Part shown: piece by piece, positions 44,760-55,861 of the stretch
Position numbering within the stretch: position 1 is the first letter of the stretch
Layout of the letters: each line of letters begins with the position of its first letter
NCBI RefSeq assembly: GCF_964199755.1
Contig: NC_133906.1
Coordinates: forward strand, 2,232,001-2,296,000
Direction of reading: 5' to 3'
Origin: Larus michahellis
Lineage: Eukaryota > Chordata > Aves > Charadriiformes > Laridae
Length of the DNA: 64,000 bases
The notes under the pieces: generated by a model
Seen by the model: the letters and a program-made list of their open reading frames with translations, nothing else
Told to the model about the DNA's origin: nothing
Database searches by the model: none
Translations under genes and position numbers: made by a program

Positions 44760-45110
44760 GGTAAGATGCTTGGTCCCTTTTTAACCCTTTCTGTGGTACC
44801 GCTGCCTCCGCCGCGTGATTGCCACCGGGCTAGGTCCCCGCGCCCCCCGTCATCCGCAGAAGATCCAGCGGGAGGCAATCGGCAGGCGCACGCTGCGGAG
44901 CGGCGCTTTTCTTCTCTAATCTTCTTATTTCATTTTAGCATTTACAATACACCCAGCCGGTAATCCTGACATCAAACACGCCACGCGCACTTTCAAGCTG
45001 CACCGACGTCAGGCTCCGTGAGCGCTGGCAGGAGCTGGCAGCTCCGACATCTCGAGATAACACGCAGAAGAAAGACAAGGCAAGCTGCTCTGCCAGCGTG
45101 ACAAGCAGGC
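44760..45110. other. Unique island, candidate conserved non-coding element
   Basis: A mixed CpG and AT-rich unique segment with TTTTTAACCC, TTCTTATTTCATTTTAGC, GTAATCCTGACATC (an OTX/bicoid-like TAATCC word) and CACCGACGTCAGG. No coding potential. Confidence 0.35.
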
Positions 45111-45442
45111 ACTGGGTGCCGTGTCCTCCAGAGCCCTTCCCCAGGGTCACCCACAAGGTGTCCCCTCGGGGCTGTGGGGTCCCTCTGTTGGGGTGCCCTG
45201 GCTGCTGGACCCATGGGAGATGGCATGGATGAGCTGAGGTGGGTGTCTGTGCCGTTCAGGGCAGGTTTGGTCTCTAGCGAGAGGTTGGAGTCAAAGTCAT
45301 CCAAGCTGGCAGCCCAGGGGACAGGGGCAGAGCTGGGTGTCCCTGCTGGTGGCCACCCACCTGCCTTCCTCCCCCTGGAGTTGCACACATCACAATGCCA
45401 GAATATCCTGGATGTTCTTCCCAGTCTTTACCTCACCTGAGC

Positions 45443-45932
45443 ATCCTCAGCACAAGAAGGACATGGACCTATTGGAGCGGGGACAGAAGAGGCCACGGAG
45501 ATGCTGGGAGGGATGGAACTCCTCTGCTGTGAGGACAGGCTGAGAGAGCTGGGGGGGTTCAGCCTGGAGAAGAGAAGGCTCCAGGGAGACCTTCCAGCCC
45601 CTTCCAGTCCCTAAAGGGCCTCCAGGAAAGCTGGGGAGGGACTCTGGATCAGGGAGGGGAGCCATAGGATGAGGGGGAAGGGTTTTAAACTGGAAGAGGG
45701 GAGATTTAGATGAGATCTGAGGCAGAAATTGTTTGCTGTGAGGGTGGTGAGCCCCTGGCCCAGGTTGCCCAGAGAAGCTGTGGCTGCCCCATCCCTGGAG
45801 GGGTTCAAGGCCAGGTTGGACGGGGCTTGGAGCAACCTGGTGTGGTGGGAGGTGTCCCTGCCCAGGGCAGGGGGTGGCACTGGCTGGGCTTTAAGGTCCC
45901 TCCCCACCCGAACCATTCTGTGATTCTATGGT
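45443..45932 (+). mobile_element. CR1 LINE, 5'-truncated
   Basis: Forward CR1 beginning at CAGCACAAGAAGGACATGGA and ending at CCATTCTGTGATTCTATGG. Across the shared part it matches the copy at 40938-41385 almost base for base, so the two belong to one young subfamily. Confidence 0.95.
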
Positions 45933-46865
45933 CCTTCGGTGCCAGGGCACAGCACTGGACCTCGGCTGGGGTACGTGGGGGACCCATCCTCAATGTAGTG
46001 CTGTGCCCCCTCCCCAGTGGGAAGGCAGGTGGGGTGCAGCTGCATGATTTGTGTGGGGGGGGACAGTGTCTAATACCCTCTCTCCATAAGCACCACCAGC
46101 GATGGGGCTGCGCGATGCCATGGCACTGTGCCCCACATGGGGCTGTACCAAGGCTGGCCGCAGAAATCCGAGGGCCGGGCAGCTGGTGATGCTCAGAATC
46201 TCTTTCTCTGCTCCCCTGTCGCTGTCTCTTCTCTGTTGGTCACCAGAAATTTAGGTGGCAAATGCTGCCAGGGAAACATTCCCCTGCTCCAACCAGGTGC
46301 GGTGCAACCCCCGCCTCGTTGCAGAGACAGATCCGCCAGCGTTTGCTGAGTCCCCTGGGGTGGCTTTTGTTCCCCAGCCTGGTGTCCAGCACTGAGTTTC
46401 CAGCTGCTGGGAAATTCCTGGAGTTTTCTTGGAGCTGAAAGTCTCAGGGGGAGTGGATCAGGGAGAGGGAGACAAAGGGCGGAAAGAGGCAAAAAAGACT
46501 GAGAAATCATTTAATCCACCATCAGGCCCCATCAAGAGCGGGACATCTGCCCGGCTGCCTCTCATGGGTGGTTTCAGAGGGAGCCTGAGGCTCAGCGAGG
46601 CTTTGCCATGGCAGAGCATCCTAACTCCCTGTGCCCCAATGGTGCCCTGTGCCCACGCGGCGTTACCATCCTCTTCCTCAGCCCATGCAGGAGGAATGAG
46701 CCCAGCTCGTGCTCTGCCTGGTGCTGGCAGTGCGAGGAGGTCAATGGCTCATGTCCCCTCCGCCCCTGCCAGCCCCTTCCTTGGCATGCCCGAATGACGG
46801 CAGGCGGTTGCTCGCTGGGAGCAGCCCCGGCCCTGCTCCGCATGGTGGGGGGCACCACCCTGGAG
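45933..46865. other. Intergenic sequence, no feature recognised
   Basis: Mixed composition with short unsupported open frames. No repeat family or exon seen. Confidence 0.5.
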
Positions 46866-47015
46866 GAATAGTCTCAGCTCTAATCCTTGTCTCGATATTT
46901 GGGATTTAATCAGCACTGAAGTAAGTAGCTTTTTTTTTTTTTTTTTGCTTCTAAGGCAGAGAAGAGCTGCGACTCTGTAGGAATTAATTTGCCTAATTAG
47001 CGTCTTTGGGAAGCT
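46865..47015. other. AT-rich island with a poly-T run
   Basis: Contains GGGATTTAATCAGCAC, a run of 17 T at about 46930-46946 and GGAATTAATTTGCCTAATTAGC, a cluster of TAAT-type homeodomain words. Candidate regulatory element from composition only. Confidence 0.35.
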
Positions 47016-47334
47016 CTCCCTCCCGTGCATGTTCTGCCAGGGGGGAATTTCAGGGCTGGGGGACCCACTACTGAGGCAGTGCGTGGTGGGGGGCTGCCCA
47101 GCGTGATGTCCGGACCCCCCCGCCTGCCGGGCCCGGGCAGTTCTGCCCCTGTGTCCCTGCAGGATCCGACCCGGGATGCAGACGTAGAGCATCATCCAGA
47201 TGCCCAGCGCCGCAGCGGCATCTACCAGCCCCACGCAGTGCCGAGCCCGGCCGGCCACGGCGGGCACGGGCATCACGGGGCGGGGGGCCGGCTGAGGGGG
47301 GTGCAGGAGCGGGCGACTGACAGGGAAGATGAAT

Positions 47335-47660
47335 GGTTTTAATCACACCGCTTACAGGGCACCATCTGAAGTTTCGTGTAAGTTATGATAGCGACAGTTT
47401 GCACGAAAATTGTATTTCCAGGCTTCATTGACTGGCTTAATGAGAATCTTTACGTGTCAGATATTAAATTAAGAAATTAAAGAGCTGTTTCGGTGTGTAT
47501 AGACTCCTTCCCTCGCACTGAGCTGCTTCTTCCAGATCAATCAGGAACGCGCCTCTAGAAAAGATGGGAGAAGCCTTTGATTTTCTGTCACCGGGGAAGT
47601 GAATCTAATACGCGTTGGCACCTAATTCATGTTTTATTAAAAGGCATGAGGTGGATGCTG
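47335..47660. other. Strongest candidate conserved non-coding element of the desert
   Basis: About 325 bp of AT-rich, high-complexity unique sequence in a GC-rich surrounding, with TTTTAATCACACC, ATTGACTGGCTTAATG, ATATTAAATTAAGAAATTAA, AGATCAATCAGG and CCTAATTCATGTTTTATTAA. It has no open frame with codon structure, no splice-site pair and no repeat signature. This profile is typical of developmental enhancers. Confidence 0.45.
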
Positions 47661-48206
47661 CCGGCCCCCGCCTCTGCCCACTGCCCTCTCTCCGCCTGCG
47701 CAGCTCCGGGAGGAGGGAGCATCACTGGCTCTGCCATCCTCGGGTCCCTGTGCCACATTGCTGCCACCCCGTATCCCAAACGCCGGCATCCCGGGGCTCA
47801 GGTGATGCTAACCACCAAGAGGGTGCAGGGTACTGCATGCCCTGGCCGCTGGGTTTTGTTCTGCTAGCCAGAGGTTAAGGTCAATTTGGAGAAACCCATG
47901 TTGGAATTACTAGGTTGGAAAATATTGCTGCTCTCCTGCGGTGCATCCCTACTTTCGTTTCTGTACTGGCTGAGTTCGTCCTGAATTCCCTGGTCATTTT
48001 GGTCTTCCTTCAAATTTTGATGGAAATGTGTACTTGGACAACAACTCAGTAGCTGGGTGGAGTGGAGAAGATGTCACGGCCACAGGGAGGGACTTGAATG
48101 GCTGGCGGACGGAGCGTGCTGTGGTCGCCAGCAGGCTCTCGGTCATGGTGAGCAGGAGTCACATAGTGGAGCAAGGTGGGAGCAGGGAATCACTTAACAC
48201 CACACC
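47661..48206. other. Intergenic sequence, no gene seen
   Basis: The part 47880-48035 is AT-richer (GGTCAATTTGGAGAAACCC, TTGGAATTACTAGG) and may be an additional unique island. Confidence 0.4.
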
Positions 48207-48410
48207 ATGGACACTGGAGATAAAGACCCGGAACAAAGATGCGGGAGAGCAACGCCTGGGGCAGGGACACCGGAGAGAAATACCCCAGGGTGAGGGCACC
48301 CAGGGACACAGGGGATAAATGTCCCCATTTAGAGGCACCCAGGGACACCAAGGATAAGTGCTGTCTTTCAGAAAGACCTGGGGACACTGGAGATAACCCC
48401 TGGGGCACAG
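48207..48410. repeat. Short minisatellite, unit about 50 bp
   Basis: Four to five degenerate copies of a unit containing GGGACACNGGAGATAA and its variants GGGACACAGGGGATAA and GGGACACCAAGGATAA. Confidence 0.8.
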
Positions 48411-48854
48411 ACATGCTAGGACAGTGCAGATAGACTGGGGACCCCAGTCAGCTCGGTATGGTTGGGTAAGGAGTCCAGCTGGGATGTCACCCTGTTTCCT
48501 GATTCACTTGGTCCCTGCAACATGTCACAGAGGAGCCCGGGACCACCTTGGCCCCTGCCATCATCTCAGGTGTTCCCAGGAGTGGGACAGGGCCATTGGG
48601 CTCTCTCTGGCCAGGAGGATGCTCGGGTGAGCCCCAGGCCCTGGCAGTCAGCGTGTCTGGATGGGGTCCTGCTGCCTGGGTGCTCTCCAAGTCCCCTCGC
48701 CGTGTCTCTACCTTCCAAAGTCGAAGGCAAGGAGGAGAAGGCGAGGAGAAGGCCGTCATTGTTGCAAACTGTCTGTCACAGCAAGAAAAATCACACCTCC
48801 AGGCCCCTGAGCATGCCATCCATCTTCGGCTCCCTGCACTGGTCCCGGCTTCTT

Positions 48855-49012
48855 CTTGTGCGGGTAAAGTTTGAGTAAACAGCTTAATTTGGCACTAATA
48901 TGAGCGGAGACATCGTTCGTGGTGTCAACTATTGATTTGTGTCCTTATGGCCCCATCAGTCATTCGGGCTTTTTCATTTTTTGATATTACAGTCGGAATA
49001 GATAAACCTCCT
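48855..49012. other. AT-rich unique island, candidate conserved non-coding element
   Basis: Contains TTTGAGTAAACAGCTTAATT, GGCACTAATATGAGC, CAACTATTGATTTGTG, TTTTTGATATTACAGTCGG and ATAGATAAACC. It is unlike the GC-rich neighbours, with forkhead-like (TAAACA) and homeodomain-like words. Confidence 0.4.
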
Positions 49013-50170
49013 GGCAGCCCTGGGCTGGGCGTGCTGTGCCCGTCCCCAAGCCCGGTGGCCGGGGACCCCGTGTCACCACGGGAGGCTGGTCCTGGTGCTG
49101 TTAGCCCTCTCCCCACTGTCGCTTGCAGTGCTGCTCCCACTGGACATAGGTGGGTGCTAAGGGGGAGGTGGGGGGCGCTGGAGCCATGGTGGCCCCTTCG
49201 CTGAGGATGTGCTACCAGGATGCCTGTGGGGTCAGTGCCCTGAGGACCATTGCCTAGCCAGGGTCAGGAGCAGGACAAGGATGGGGTCAGGACTGGGATC
49301 CATTGGCGCCATTGTCCCCAGGCGATGACCAGGCTGGCCGAGAAACCCCGTGCAGTCCCCGCTTCCATCCCCAGCGCGGCCAGGCACAGGTACCAGCCCA
49401 CCCCGGCAGCTGGGCACCCCGCTGGCCCTGCCAAAATGTCTCATTAAAGGGATTTGCGGGGCTGCCGAGCTGGGCTGTAATCTGGTGCTTACCCTTCATT
49501 TGTTCCAGCGTCTCAAGCAGCCGGCAAAGGTCGTTGGATCTTTAATTACGCCGAGGCAAGCGGCGGGGCGCAGCAGGGAGGAGGAAGGACTGCGGGCAGT
49601 GGGCAGGCAGCCCGAGAGCGGCAAGAGCATCCCGGCTAACGAGGGAAATGCTTTCTGCCCTGGGGACCCCGGCAGACGACATGAGCCATCCTTGTGCGGC
49701 ATTGTGGCTGCGCAGCCAACCCATCCCCTGGCTGCGCAGTGACCGCAACCTCGGCTGGCATTGCCACCCTTCTTCCTCATCTCCCTCCTCCTCCTCCTCT
49801 CCCAACCCTGCTCGCCTCCCTCCTGCTCCTCCCATGCTGTGGGACACGATGGGAATGCAGCCCTGGGCGCACAGAGGTGGCTGGGCACATATCTGTGCAC
49901 GCTTATGCACTCTCAGGGCATGCAATGTCCATGTTTTGGGGCATGATCCCCCCACCCTGGGCAGGTTTTGGGGCCAGAGCTCCATGGGGCATGGAGAGTT
50001 GTGCCTGCGCCAGGCTGAGCGGGGTGGCTGGAGCTCGGCTAGGACACGCCAGAGTCCCCAGCTGGCAAAAACACTGGGACATGCCAGTACCTCGTGTACC
50101 CAAGGGCGTGTGTGTGCTCCCTGCCTGCAAATGTGTGTAGGATGGAGGGGACGAGTGTGGGAGCATTGTA
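49013..50170. other. Intergenic sequence with small AT-rich and CT-rich parts
   Basis: A (TCC)n-like tract at 49770-49830 and a small AT-rich segment near 49430-49555 (CATTAAAGGG, ATCTTTAATTACGCC). No gene or repeat family is supported. Confidence 0.45.
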
Positions 50171-50530
50171 GGGGTGTGTTTGTGTGCCTCGGTACTGAGG
50201 GTGGGCTGTGGGTGCGTGTACATACATCTCCCAGGGCTGACTATGCACACATGTGTGCGTGCACGTGTGTTCGAGCATGTGGGTATGTTTCTTAGCGCTG
50301 AACGCCCCCAGAGTAAAGGATGTGCGCGTATATGTCGTGCATGTGTGTGCAGCAACACGCATGCGGGATACAGGCTGCAGCACACGTGTATGTGCAGGTA
50401 TCTCCCGGGGAGATGTGTGCGGACACCGCGTGTGCATACACGTACGCGAGCTCCCGTGTGCGACGGCTTGGCGCTCGCAGGACACCGTGCGTGTGTGCGT
50501 GTGCCGAGCTGTGCAGCGCCTGTGTGTGCT
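50170..50530. repeat. TG/CG-rich degenerate dinucleotide repeat
   Basis: Long stretches of alternating TG, TGTGCG and CATGTG words, degenerate but extended. It can adopt Z-DNA in places. Open frames on both strands here are composition artefacts. Confidence 0.75.
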
Positions 50531-50877
50531 GTGCGAGAGGGCTGGAGGATGCCGCGGGGTTGACAGGGCTCCGAAGAGCAAGTGACAGCAGGAGGGGAAG
50601 TAAAGAAAGTCAAACAATTATCCCTCCCCTGCGCGCGGAGCCATCCCGCTCCGCCACGGTCATTAATGGACTGTCATATCCCGCGCTGACAGGTGGGGAT
50701 TGGCGCCTGACACAGATTGGCAGGGAACAAGGCACTCCGGGGCTGTGGTCTTGGGGTGACAGGCAGGGACCGCGGCCAACGCTGCTGCCTCCCCCTGCCC
50801 ACACCCTCTGCCTGGCTGCAGCCCCCTGCAACCGGGGGGGTGACACTGCGCCTGGGTGCCCGGGGAGGCTCAGTGGT

Positions 50878-51245
50878 GATCAGGGAGGATGCTCTAGAAA
50901 TGGTAAGACTGAGGCAGAGGATGGTCCAGAAACAGTGATGTCAAGGCAGAGGATGCTCCAGAAATGCTGGGCCAAAGCAGGAGGGGGATGCTCCAGAAAT
51001 GCTGGTGCTGAGGAGGGAGGATGCTCTAGAAATGGTAAGACTAAAGGAGGGGGATGCTCCAGAAATGGTGATACGGAGGCAGGGGGATGCTCCAGAAATG
51101 GTGATACTGAGGCAGGAGGATGCTCCAGAAGTGCTAGACTGAAGCAGGAGGATGCTCCAGAAATGGTGGGACCGAGCAGGATGATGCTCCAAAAATACTG
51201 GTGCTGAGGCAGGAAGATGCTCCAGAAATATGTTCCAGAAATATG
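50878..51245 (+). repeat. Minisatellite, unit about 33-36 bp (left arm of an inverted pair)
   Basis: About ten to eleven copies of a unit containing GGGGGATGCTCCAGAAATGG and linkers such as TGATACTGAGGCAGG. The same unit runs in reverse orientation at 51749-52158. Confidence 0.95.
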
Positions 51246-51748
51246 CTCCTGCCTGCTGGAGGAGTGCAAAGCTCTGCCACCCACCCTACGCTGCCGGGAG
51301 TCCCTCCAGCCCCAGGTGTGCCCCCAGGGCCGGCTGCAGCCTGAGTGACAGCCTGTCGCGCTAATGAGCCCCCATAGCAAGCGGGGATGGCTGACACCCG
51401 CGGCCGCCTCCTCGGGCCATCCCTGGGGGCTCGCCACCATCAGGCACTGCTGGAGGAGGTCCGGGGCGAGGGGGTCTGACACCAATGCCATCCTTTCTCC
51501 TGAATGCCAATGGGAAGCTGCTTGGGTTTTCCTGACCCCAGACGTTTTGGGGAGACGATCGTGCTAGAAAACACAACAGCTCCAGGACATGCAGCCACGC
51601 TGCCCAGGGACACGCTGCCTCCCCAGACCCATGGTCCACGGGGACCAGTGGGACTGGTCCCAACCACCCTGGGCAGGGCAGAAGGGGATGGAGAAAGGAT
51701 GAGCCAGGCCAGGGCTGCAGACCATGGTGGGCACTGGGCACTCAGAAC
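51246..51748. other. Unique spacer between the two inverted minisatellite arrays
   Basis: About 0.5 kb of GC-rich sequence without repeat units. No gene is supported. Confidence 0.6.
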
Positions 51749-52158
51749 TGATTCTGGAGCATCCTTGTCGTGCCACAGCATCATCCTCCTGCCACAGAGC
51801 CATTTCTGGACCACCATCCTGCCTCAGCACCAGTATTTCTGGAGCATCCTACTGCTTCGGTCTCACCATTTCTGGAGTGCCCTACTGCCTCAGCACCAGT
51901 ATTTTTGGAGCATCATCCTGCTCGGTCCCACCATTTCTGGACCATCCTCCTGCTTCAGTCTATCACTTCTGGAGCACCCTCCTGCCTCCGTATCACCATT
52001 TCTGGAGCATCCCCCTGCCTCAGTCTTACCATTTCTAGAGCATCCTCCCTCCTCAGCACCAGCATTTCTGGAGCATCCCCCTCCTGCTTTGGCCCCTCAT
52101 TTCTGGAGCATCCTCTGTCTCGGCATCACTGTTTCTAGAGCATCCTCCACACAGTGTC
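51749..52158 (-). repeat. Minisatellite, same unit in opposite orientation (right arm)
   Basis: Eleven to twelve copies of the reverse complement of the 50.9 kb unit: CCATTTCTGGAGCATCCTCC with linkers CTGCCTCAGTATCACC or CTGCCTCAGCACCAGTATT. Confidence 0.95.
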
Positions 52159-52199
52159 ACCACGTCACTGCAGCTGTGTCCCTGGTGCCAGCTCCAGCA

Positions 52200-52395
52200 T
52201 TTTTAATAGCAAGGGGCCCATATTGTGTGTTCGCCTATCTCCTATCTCTCTTCCTTCCTCCCACATCCCGGCTCGCTCGCTCCCTTGAAGACACACGCGC
52301 CTAATCCGCTTGTTAGCCTATCCCTTCATCTAAAACCAATATGCAGCTGAATGCCGGAGATAATTAATTGATCAATTAGATAGAGAACTGCCTGT
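52200..52395. other. Unique island ending in a homeodomain-type palindrome
   Basis: The sequence has ATTTTTAATAGCAAGG, GCCTAATCCGCTTGTTAGCC and, at 52365-52378, the perfect 14 bp palindrome TAATTGATCAATTA, which presents two inverted ATTA cores. It is a candidate enhancer bound by a paired homeodomain dimer. Confidence 0.4.
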
Positions 52396-53165
52396 GCTCG
52401 TGGCCCGGCACGCACGAGGAGGGGGAGGCTGTGCCAGCGCACCTGCCAAGGCGATTCCCCAGCACGCGTCCCGTGCGAGCGGGCGCCACGATTCCCACCT
52501 CGTCGTGCTCAGCGTGTGCACAGGGAGCCCCGCGCACCCCGGCGTGCACGCACAGGCTGCTTTCCGAAGGTGCTGAGCTCAGGGCGACGTGCACCACCGC
52601 ATGTCCCGCACCCCGCACCCTGCCTTCATTCCCCCGCCGGCTGCAGGGTCACATCCACCGGGGTGCCACCGGAGGGGACAGGCTACCAGTCAAGGTGACC
52701 ACGGGGCACTGGCAGCTTGCAGACCCCCGGCGCAGGGACAATGGCAGGTGCAATGGGGACCCTCCATTGCAGTCCACTGCCCTGCTGTCCCCCCCACAAG
52801 ACCAGCTTGGACATGGGCAAGGGACGGGGCAGTGCCAGGCAAAGGGACACCTCGACACCGTGCTATCCACGCTGTGTGACACTGTGACACCATCTGCAAA
52901 GCTGCGGGGTGTCTGCTCTGCTCCAAATCTCACCCGGGGGGCTCCTGCCTGGCTGAGCTGGACACCCCCGGTGTCCTCCCTGCCCCCCAGCCCCCCCCCC
53001 AATCTCCATGGGTGCTGCTGTGCCTGCGTGCCCCCAACCCCCCCAGAGCACGGGGTGGGATGCCAAGCACCTTGGGGGGGGGCCCAGCTGGTAGGGTGGG
53101 TGCCCCAGCACCCAGATGGGATGGTGGGGGGGGACAGGCAGGGCTGCGGGGGAGGCAGGGCGCCG
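52396..53165. other. Intergenic GC-rich sequence with C and G runs
   Basis: Several G or C runs of 8-10 (for example near 52990, 53073 and 53125). No gene is supported. Confidence 0.5.
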
Positions 53166-53167
53166 CG

Positions 53168-53490
53168 GGGAAGTAAATAATGCAGCAAACCCATGTCTAC
53201 CAACCCCCTCCTCCCCGGGCTTTGAAAAGCAACACATTACCCTGATCTCCAGACATGAGTTTTTGTCACCAAACAGGGTGATGAGGAGACTTTGAAGCAA
53301 ATACAAACACCGGGAAAGGGAATACATAAGAAGAGAGTCGCGTGTTCTCTTCAGAAAACAATTGCGATGTCAACTACGCGGAGCAGCTCCACGGAGGTGG
53401 GGCGGGAGAGGGGGGGAAGCTGCTAACCAGGAACCTGACAGCCCCAAACGCCGGGAAATTATCATCAAAATAAAGAAATTCTCCCTTTGC
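53168..53490. other. Unique AT-richer island, candidate conserved non-coding element
   Basis: Contains GAAGTAAATAATGCAGC, CAACACATTACCCTGATC, TTTGTCACCAAACAGGGTGA, AGCAAATACAAACACC and AAAACAATTGCGATGTC (an E-box and SOX-like ACAAT). No coding structure; ends near the start of the large minisatellite region. Confidence 0.4.
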
Positions 53491-53749
53491 TGACAGTGCT
53501 CCGGCGCCTTCCCCATTCCGGGCTGCAGGGAGCCTGGGGTGTCCCTTTCCCTCCTCCCCTTGCACCCCGGGTGCTGCGTGTGCCCCCATCCCCGCGTCCC
53601 GGTGGGTCCCCATTGGTGGCATTGCTGGCCCCAGCTGGGGACACGGAGCCCCCGAGCCTCCCTGCGCCCGCTTGTGCTTTGCACGCGTGCGAACACCGCT
53701 TTGCACGCTCGCGCCCTGGATGCAGCTAGCTCGCCCAGCTCGCACGAGG

Positions 53750-55235
53750 GCTCACACCCTGCACACTCACACCCCGCACACTCACACCCCGCACACACAC
53801 TCACACCCTGTGCACACACTCGCCCCTGGCACACTCACTCGAGCGCTTGAAACTCACACCCGGCACACTCACACCCCGCACAACTCGCACCCTGCGCACA
53901 CGCTCACACCCGACACACTCATTCACCCCCCCGCGCGCTCATACTCCGCGCACACACTCGCCCCCAGCACAGTCATACCCTGCACACTCACTCACACCCT
54001 GCACACTCACACCCCGCACACTCACACCCCTCACACCTTGCACACCCCTCATGCTCACTCACACCCCACACACTCATACCCCACCTACACTCACACCCTG
54101 CACACTCACTCCGTGCACACTCATACTCCGCACACACACTCACCACCAGCACACTCACACCCCACTCACACTCACACCCCTCACAGTCACACCTGGGACA
54201 CTCACACCCCTCACACTCACTCACACCCTGCACACTCACACCGTGCACACTCATACTCCGCACACACACTCACCACCAGCACACTCACACCCCACTCACA
54301 CTCACACCCCTCACAGTCACACCTGGGACACTCACACCCCTCACACTCACTCACACCCTGCACACTCACACCCTGCACACTCATACTGCGCACACACACT
54401 CACCACCAGCAAACTCACACCCCACTCACACTCACACCCTACACACTCACACCTGGGACACTCACACCCCTCACACTTACTCACACCCTGCACACTCACA
54501 CCGCGCACACTCATACTCCACACACTCACTTACCCCCCGCACACACTCATACTCCGCACATACACTCACCTCCAGCACACTCACACCCCACTCACACTCA
54601 CACCCTGCACGCTCACACCATGCACACTCATACTCCGCACACACACTCGCTCCCAGCACACTCACACCCCACTCACACTCACACCCCTCACACTCACTCA
54701 CACCCCACTCACACTCACACCCTGCACACTCGCACCGTGCACACTCATACTCCGCACACACACTCACCCCCCGCAAACTCACACCCCACTCACACTCACA
54801 CCCTACACACTCACACCTGGGACACTCACACCCCTCACACTCACTCACACCCTGCACACTCACACCGTGCACACTCATACTCCGTGCACACACTCACCCC
54901 TGCACACTCACTCACCCACGCACACTCACACCCCACTCACACTCACACCCTGCACACTCACACCGCGCACACTCATACTCTGCACATACACTCACCCCCA
55001 GCACACTCACTCATGGCCCACGCTCACTCACACCCCACTCACACTCACACCCCTCACACTCACTCACACCCTGCACACTCACACCCAGGACACTCACACC
55101 CCTCACACACTCACACCCCACACACTCACTCACACCCCACACACTCACACCCGGCACACACAGGCACCCCTGGCACACTGACTCACACCCCGCACACTCA
55201 CACCCCACACAATCACACACCCCCCACACACAGGC
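53750..55235. repeat. Large CACACTCACACC minisatellite with a 130 bp higher-order unit
   Basis: The basic unit is about 15 bp (CACACTCACACCCTG and variants). In 54.0-54.9 kb a higher-order unit recurs: the word GCACACTCATACTCCGCACA occurs near 54115 and 54245, and a variant follows about 130 bp later. The C-rich strand stays free of stops, which creates long artificial open frames. Confidence 0.96.
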
Positions 55236-55359
55236 ACGTGCGCTCGTGCCCCGTGCTTGTGCTCCCACCTCACATGCCATGCCCCCTTCCCGCCCCCCCC
55301 TGCAGTCCTACACACGCCCTACCTGGGTGTTCCCCTTTCTCCCTGCCAGCCTCCTTGAA

Positions 55360-55520
55360 GCGGCATAAATAAATATCTATCGGTATATGTATATAAAGGC
55401 AGCGCTATATATAGCACGGGGAGATGTTATCATTTTGTGGCAGGTCCCTCTCTGCGGCTGCCAGCTCCTGACGGATTTCGCTTGGGCATTTAAGGTGCCT
55501 TGGTAATTTGGGCAGTAATT
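55360..55520. promoter_or_regulatory. AT-rich island with a palindromic MEF2-type site
   Basis: Between two minisatellites lies ATAAATAAATATCTATCGG, ATGTATATAAAGGC and the palindrome CTATATATAG at 55405-55414, a perfect MEF2 consensus. TATA-like words are also present, but no transcript is indicated. Confidence 0.35.
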
Positions 55521-55860
55521 TTGGGGGGCGGTGTCTCCAGCTGAGGCGGGCCCTGCTGGCATGCCCTGCGTGGGAAGGGGCACCCGTCGCGTGTCCTCGG
55601 GGAGCTCAGGGCAGCCCCCAGGAGCCCAGCGTGGGGTGCTGCCCCCCATCCCCTCGGGGAGCTGGGGGAGGGCTGTCCCTGAGGGCTCTGAGGTGCCTTG
55701 GTGTGAGGGTCCTGCCACAGGGACCCCTGGGAGCCTGAGGGAAGCCGGGGGGGGCCACCTTTGTGTGGCAAACACTCGCCTCCTCGCCTTCAGGTGCACG
55801 TGCAGTAATGCTCCGCACGTGCACTCCCGCCCCGTGCGCACTTGCAGGGCGTGCACACTC
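55521..55860. other. GC-rich spacer between repeat arrays
   Basis: No gene or repeat family recognised. Confidence 0.5.
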
Positions 55861-55861
55861 A

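Noticed and set aside
50878..51245. Array that looks like a CRISPR (regular repeats with short variable linkers)
   Set aside because: The genome is vertebrate, linkers are degenerate versions of one another, and a reverse-oriented array of the same unit lies nearby. It is a minisatellite.
53750..55235. Telomere-like or interstitial telomeric repeat
   Set aside because: The unit is not TTAGGG and has no run of that hexamer.
53672..55372. Open frames of 566 and 444 codons on the plus strand
   Set aside because: They consist wholly of His/Thr/Pro/Ser repeats read from the CACACTCACACC minisatellite. No splice sites, domain or start context support a protein.
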